Of a DNA stretch of 64,000 bases, positions 59,870 to 64,000 are shown one piece after another. The notes under the pieces were generated by a model that worked only from the letters and a program-made list of their open reading frames with translations, was not told the DNA's origin and made no database searches. A program made the translations under genes and the position numbers. Positions within the stretch are counted from its first letter, which is position 1; every line of letters starts with the position of its first letter. The stretch is taken from NCBI GenBank assembly GCA_951799445.1, contig OX637290.1, positions 5,892,501 to 5,956,500 on the forward strand. The letters run 5' to 3'. Source of the DNA: Pseudisothecium myosuroides (taxonomy: Eukaryota; Streptophyta; Bryopsida; Hypnales; Lembophyllaceae).

Positions 59870-60640
59870 CTCCAGCTTTTGTTTCAATTTGATGAACACA
59901 GTGGTCCCTACTTCCCCGAAGAGGAAGAAGAATTTTTTGCGGCGTATAATCTAGTCCACTCCCGAACCCCCGGTTTGGTGTTACGGGTGTGAGCATCCAA
60001 ACGGAGTGCTCATGAGTCATTGCTGCTGTCACAAGTCTGACAAGTGCGTATGCAACGGCATGCTCAGATTTCGAGATGAAACCTTATTGCCTTGTAAATC
60101 CAGTTATTGACAATTGATCGGTCCTGAATTTTGGATGGACCTCCAAGCTTCTTTGATCTTATTACCATTGCCGACTCCTGCTTGTTCCAATCTCCGTGGA
60201 TACTGAATGGCCAATTTCTTATCTTTCTTTACGTTTTGTTCATTCAAAACGAACCTGTCAGTACTGTTGTCCTTGATTTTGCAACTTAGAACTGTCCTGC
60301 AAAAGATTTCTTGGCTATGTACTGGTTGCTAGGTAAGGTAGGCTGCTCACAAAGCGACCCTGATTCGTGATTATAAGGAGTTTGGCTTCTTGAAATAAGG
60401 TTTCAATTCCATTTAAGGTTTCATTTCTGGGGTCGGAATGAACCCTTAGTTTTTGAACATGCAAAATCTTCTTCTGAAAATCTTGTTTTGCACGAAATCC
60501 GAAGTGGGCGAACCTACGCGTAGAAAGTACCTTCATTATGCCATGGCATGAGCGGAGCTTTCTGTCAATTATTCTGCATGTGCTAACTCAGAATTGCAGC
60601 AGTTCTTTTTACCTTGGATTCTTCCGAAGGCTGACTGACT
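59870..60640. other. 3' flank of BDP1, no gene seen
   Basis: Probably 3' UTR followed by intergenic DNA. No frame with family motifs; no repeat partner noticed. Confidence 0.4.
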
Positions 60641-60643
60641 CAA

Positions 60644-61068
60644 ATGCAACCCCAGATGCCGCAGACCAGAGTGGTCCATTGGATGACAAAGAATCCTCCC
60701 GTGTAAGAATCCTTGGAATTTGTGCATCCTTGGAATTTGTGCAGAAAGGGGAGATCTTGCACAATAGTTTGACCTCCAATGAGTACTTTTTTTTAATAAA
60801 TTTAATGAGAAGTGCAATTGTTTATCCTTGGAATTTTGTGCAATAATAGAGAGATCTTGCATAGTAGTGTGACCTCCAACGAGTAGTATTTTTTTTAATT
60901 AGATGAGAAGTGCAATTATTCATCCTTGGAATTTTGTGCAAAAAGGGGAGATCTTGCACAATAGTTTGACCTCTAATAAGTACTTTTTTTCTTATTTTTT
61001 TTGAAGTAGATAATTCACACTATATCAAAAAGGATGATTTTTAAGGTGACCAAATCGTCCTTACAGGG
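60644..61068. mobile_element. Family P2 element expanded by a 98-bp internal triplication
   Basis: Ends match the 222-bp P2 copies (left flank TCAA, right flank TTAA at 61069-61072). The middle contains three tandem units of exactly 98-bp spacing (anchor CATCCTTGGA/TATCCTTGGA at 60725, 60823, 60921), each with GGAATTTTGTGCAA, AGAGATCTTGCA and TTTGACCTCCAA words. Two extra units (196 bp) account for the larger size. Confidence 0.65.
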
Positions 61069-61072
61069 TTAA

Positions 61073-63168
61073 GTCTTAAAGGACATGGCCCCCCATGACC
61101 AAGATAGTCACCAAAATTGTTCCAATTATTGAACCAATAGGTGCATTCTTTGTTTCTACAGTGAACAATGAAATCATCCATCGATCATTTTTTGGCCTCA
61201 ACGTCCTTCAAGGGATAAATATCAAAAAATATCTATCCACACCCCCAAAGCCCATGTGAACAAGCCATAGGATTTGTTGCCACATGACACAATTAATATC
61301 ATTGATAACTTAGCCCCTAAAATACTATTGTGTTTTGAGGCCCAAAACTGCTTCACAGTATTCATAACCAAAACAAGGTTAAGGGAGTCATTACCACATG
61401 ACACAATTAATATCATTGGTAACTTAGTCCCTAAAATACTATAGTGTTTTGAGGCCCAAAACTCCTTCAAAGTATTCATAATCAAAGCAAGGCTAAAATC
61501 TTCATCTATGTTTATTCATTAACAAATCCAACGATAGGATCCTTTAATTAACTTGTTCAAGTGCATCCTCCAAAATTTTAGAGCAAAAATCTCTAAAAAT
61601 TGCACATTCAATGTGCCTAAACTTCAAAAAGTATATTTTTTAGTCCACCCTAAAGATGACATTTTGTCTTTCAACATTTCTAAAAGCAACATGTATTCTA
61701 AACTTGTGCAATTTGGATAATTTAGCTTTTTGTCATGAAAATGGATTGAAAATATATTTAATAAATATTAACCATTTTTTTCATATTCATCTTTAAAAAA
61801 TTATGAAGTAGAAGGTAGTACTTGATAAAAGAAAAACAAATGGCTAATAAATTCTACAAGAGATTGAAAATGATTAATCCCAATAGTGAATTAATGTTCT
61901 AGTAAGCAACACATCATACTACTAAAATCATAAGCCCCTATGTAATATCACAAATGCTATTATTAATACTAGGGGCTCGTGCTCGCTATGCTACGCATTC
62001 ATTGTATCACATATTGGTAAAATTTTGATATATTTGAATAGAATGCACGATAATGATTTCAATAAGTCTTTAAAATGATTATTTTAAATATTTTGTAAAA
62101 GTATTTTCAATCATGCACATATAGAAATTGTATTTTCACACAATGTGATATTATAGGAATCGAGTAGCAGTTAGCAATTACCTTTCTGATATCACTTTCT
62201 ACAAAGGGTGATATTAGAAAAATAGTGTAGTCAATGCAATTAAGGTGATATTAAAGAGGATCCATAGGTTGATATTATAGAGGTAGAAATTCCATTGCTT
62301 CTCTTGGCTTTACACTTCTTTGAACTTCTATGATTTTGTGCTTTTGTGAGCTTTGAGTTTTCATGATTTCAATTTTCTATTGCTACTACCAAATGATTTG
62401 AGAAATTTATTGAACAAAAGTGATTTTTGATTTCACAACAATTATATTATTCACGAAGTTTTTGAGATTTACAAGTTCTTCTTTTCAATTCTTCCATTTG
62501 GGTTGCCATTGTTTGTAACAATTGAGTCAAATTTCTAATGCATTGTAATGTATGTGTATCTTTTATAGTATTCACCATTGGGTTTAGTGTATTTATCAGT
62601 GAATAAATTTCTATTGTACATTTTCATATATGCTTACTTATAAAATAATGATAGCAAGATTTTGGTAATTTTTATTTAAAAGTTTATTGAAATTTTTGTT
62701 CTGCATTCTATCTAATACATCAAAAGTATAATAAAATTCTAATGATGAATGCGTAGCAAAGCAAGCACCAACCGCTAGTATCTTATAAAAAAAATTGAAT
62801 TTTTTAAAATTGATTTCAAAAAACGACTTTATATGTTTTTCCTATTTCCATTACCCACAAAATAAAACTCCTCCTAACTTTCACTTCATTATTTGGACTT
62901 AAATGGTTCAATTATTTTTTAGTAGGTTTTAAAATAAAATAAAATAATTATTTTTGTAGAATATATTTTTGGCTACCTAATTTGACATTGAAATTAGAAA
63001 AACTCTTAACTTTTGCAATATTTATTGGAATGACATGAAACAAATCTTTACACATGGATTAGGATGATTAGCATTCATTCAAAGAATCTCTTGCAAAAAT
63101 TCAAAATTATGAAGTCTATCTAAGTTCTCAAAAAATCCAAAGTGGTCTTCTTAGTCTACTAAGGGTTT
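61073..63168. repeat. Long dispersed repeat, copy L2, with an 816-bp insertion
   Basis: Begins GTCTTAAAGGACATGGCC straight after the TTAA shared with the P2 element and ends near AGTCTACTAAGGGTTTAA. Positions 61240-61925 and 62782-63170 match 3950-4880. A 114-bp tandem duplication lies at about 61276-61503 (anchor CACATGACACAATTAATATC at 61281 and 61395). Non-coding. Confidence 0.5.
61966..62781. mobile_element. Insertion with long GC-richer inverted ends (ATACTAG ... CTAGTAT)
   Basis: Left end ATACTAGGGGCTCGTGCTCG then CTATGCTACGCATTCAT; the right end reverse complement is ATACTAGCGGTTGGTGCTTG then CTTTGCTACGCATTCAT, about 37-40 bp of inverted similarity. The corresponding site in L1 (about 4500) lacks it, so it is a true insertion. 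Inside, GTGATATTA recurs. No transposase or helicase frame; class uncertain (TIR element or Helitron-like derivative). Confidence 0.65.
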
Positions 63169-63174
63169 AACTAA

Positions 63175-64000
63175 ATAATCATTGCTAATTACAAGTAAGC
63201 ATTGCTACTATTATTAAATACAATGAAAATTATGAATTTTTAAAGTATTGTCTCTAGGTGTATAAAAAATCAACACTAGAATCTTATAGACTCTCATGTT
63301 TTAATTAGAAATAAAATGACAGTTTTTTGCTCTACATGTTGCTATTGCATTTTGGGCAATGTTCATTAGTGTCTGCATATTTTAGTGCAAATTGTATCTG
63401 ATGAACTCATCAAAACAACATTCAATGCCATAAGAGAATCTTGAATGAAATTTGGATACATTTTTTATATGCACATTGAAATAAATAAATAATTCATATT
63501 GCATCTAAAAATTACATTCTAAAAAAGTGAAATGCTTTTTCAATCTTCAACAAGCCTCAAGAAAAACGAACAAAAACATTTTAATGATATTAAGAACTAT
63601 GCTCAGATGTTATTTGGTTGCTTTGAGGTATAGTTACCTTAGCCTATCTGTTGATAACCTAGCATCCATTTCACCCTAGAAGGTCTAGATGGACCAAAAA
63701 CGTCATTTGGACAAATGAAAACCATGTTATCTGATGAATAAAACGTCAATTTCATCCATTATTTGGCCCAAGGAGCAGCTTGGAGGCTTGAAAGACCCTA
63801 AACTAGGAAAAAGACGGTATTAGAAGACATAAAAGTTTGGGCTTGGGACAAGCATATTTTTGCTTGTACTAAAAATTTCCTTAAAAACTGTCTTTCGTGT
63901 GTTATGTAGTGGATAGATTTTGGGGCAGCCATTAGATGGGATTCAGGGGTCTTGGAGGGCTGCAAGTTCTCCTGCATTCCCAGACTGTAGGAACGCGTTG
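63175..64000. other. Intergenic DNA, no gene seen
   Basis: AT-rich with dense stops; slightly GC-richer towards the window end. No partner or gene recognised. Confidence 0.4.

Noticed and set aside
1..64000. CRISPR arrays, operons, Shine-Dalgarno sites or prophage
   Set aside because: All coding evidence is eukaryotic (spliced genes, plant families); no regularly spaced repeat-spacer array is present.

Overview
This window looks like nuclear DNA of a land plant or a close streptophyte relative. The evidence is intron-rich genes with GT-AG introns, an LRR receptor kinase, a clade-E-like PP2C, a TFIIIB B'' subunit, and telomere-type (TTTAGGG) motifs in introns and leaders. Very AT-rich, repeat-laden spacers and a long hAT-derived gene would fit a bryophyte or other non-seed plant, but the species is not determinable from the sequence and that placement is inference. 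Start codons were chosen as ATG, and every exon chain given here was checked for a continuous reading phase.

Layout. 1-9600: repeats only, including several TTAA-bounded inverted-repeat elements and a fold-back element. 9600-20730: promoter and leader, then a 21-exon LRR receptor-like kinase of the LRR-VIII / HPCA1 type on the + strand (10556-20729, 989 aa), followed directly by a 12-nt minisatellite. 22710-26897: a five-exon PP2C phosphatase on the - strand (526 aa), convergent with the kinase. 27.0-28.9 kb: leader/promoter DNA and a 58-nt tRNA-like sequence with a Pol III-type terminator. 28908-31430: a hAT-transposase-derived open frame on the - strand, interrupted by a single TAG. 31.5-55.8 kb: repeats almost throughout (TTAA elements, a Tigger/pogo-type short element and transposase remnant, a CACTA hairpin, a SINE, satellites), with one unidentified exon-like tract on the - strand at 36.0-37.6 kb. 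57517-59869: a seven-exon BDP1 (TFIIIB B'') gene on the + strand. 60.6-64 kb: more TTAA elements and a long repeat carrying an 816-bp insertion.

Main message. Three conserved host genes sit in a sea of non-autonomous DNA transposons. The dominant class has TTAA at both ends and inverted termini beginning CCC (CCCCTAAAGGACC, CCCTT-type, CCCTTCATCG). That combination is the hallmark of the piggyBac superfamily, which is not usual for land plants. At least eight long copies, four short copies of about 222 bp and one copy of a third family are visible, including one apparently nested in another at an internal TTAA. No piggyBac transposase is present in the window. The kinase and the phosphatase could both act at the plasma membrane (predicted transmembrane receptor; phosphatase with an MGxC acylation-type N-terminus), but the sequence gives no evidence that they work together.
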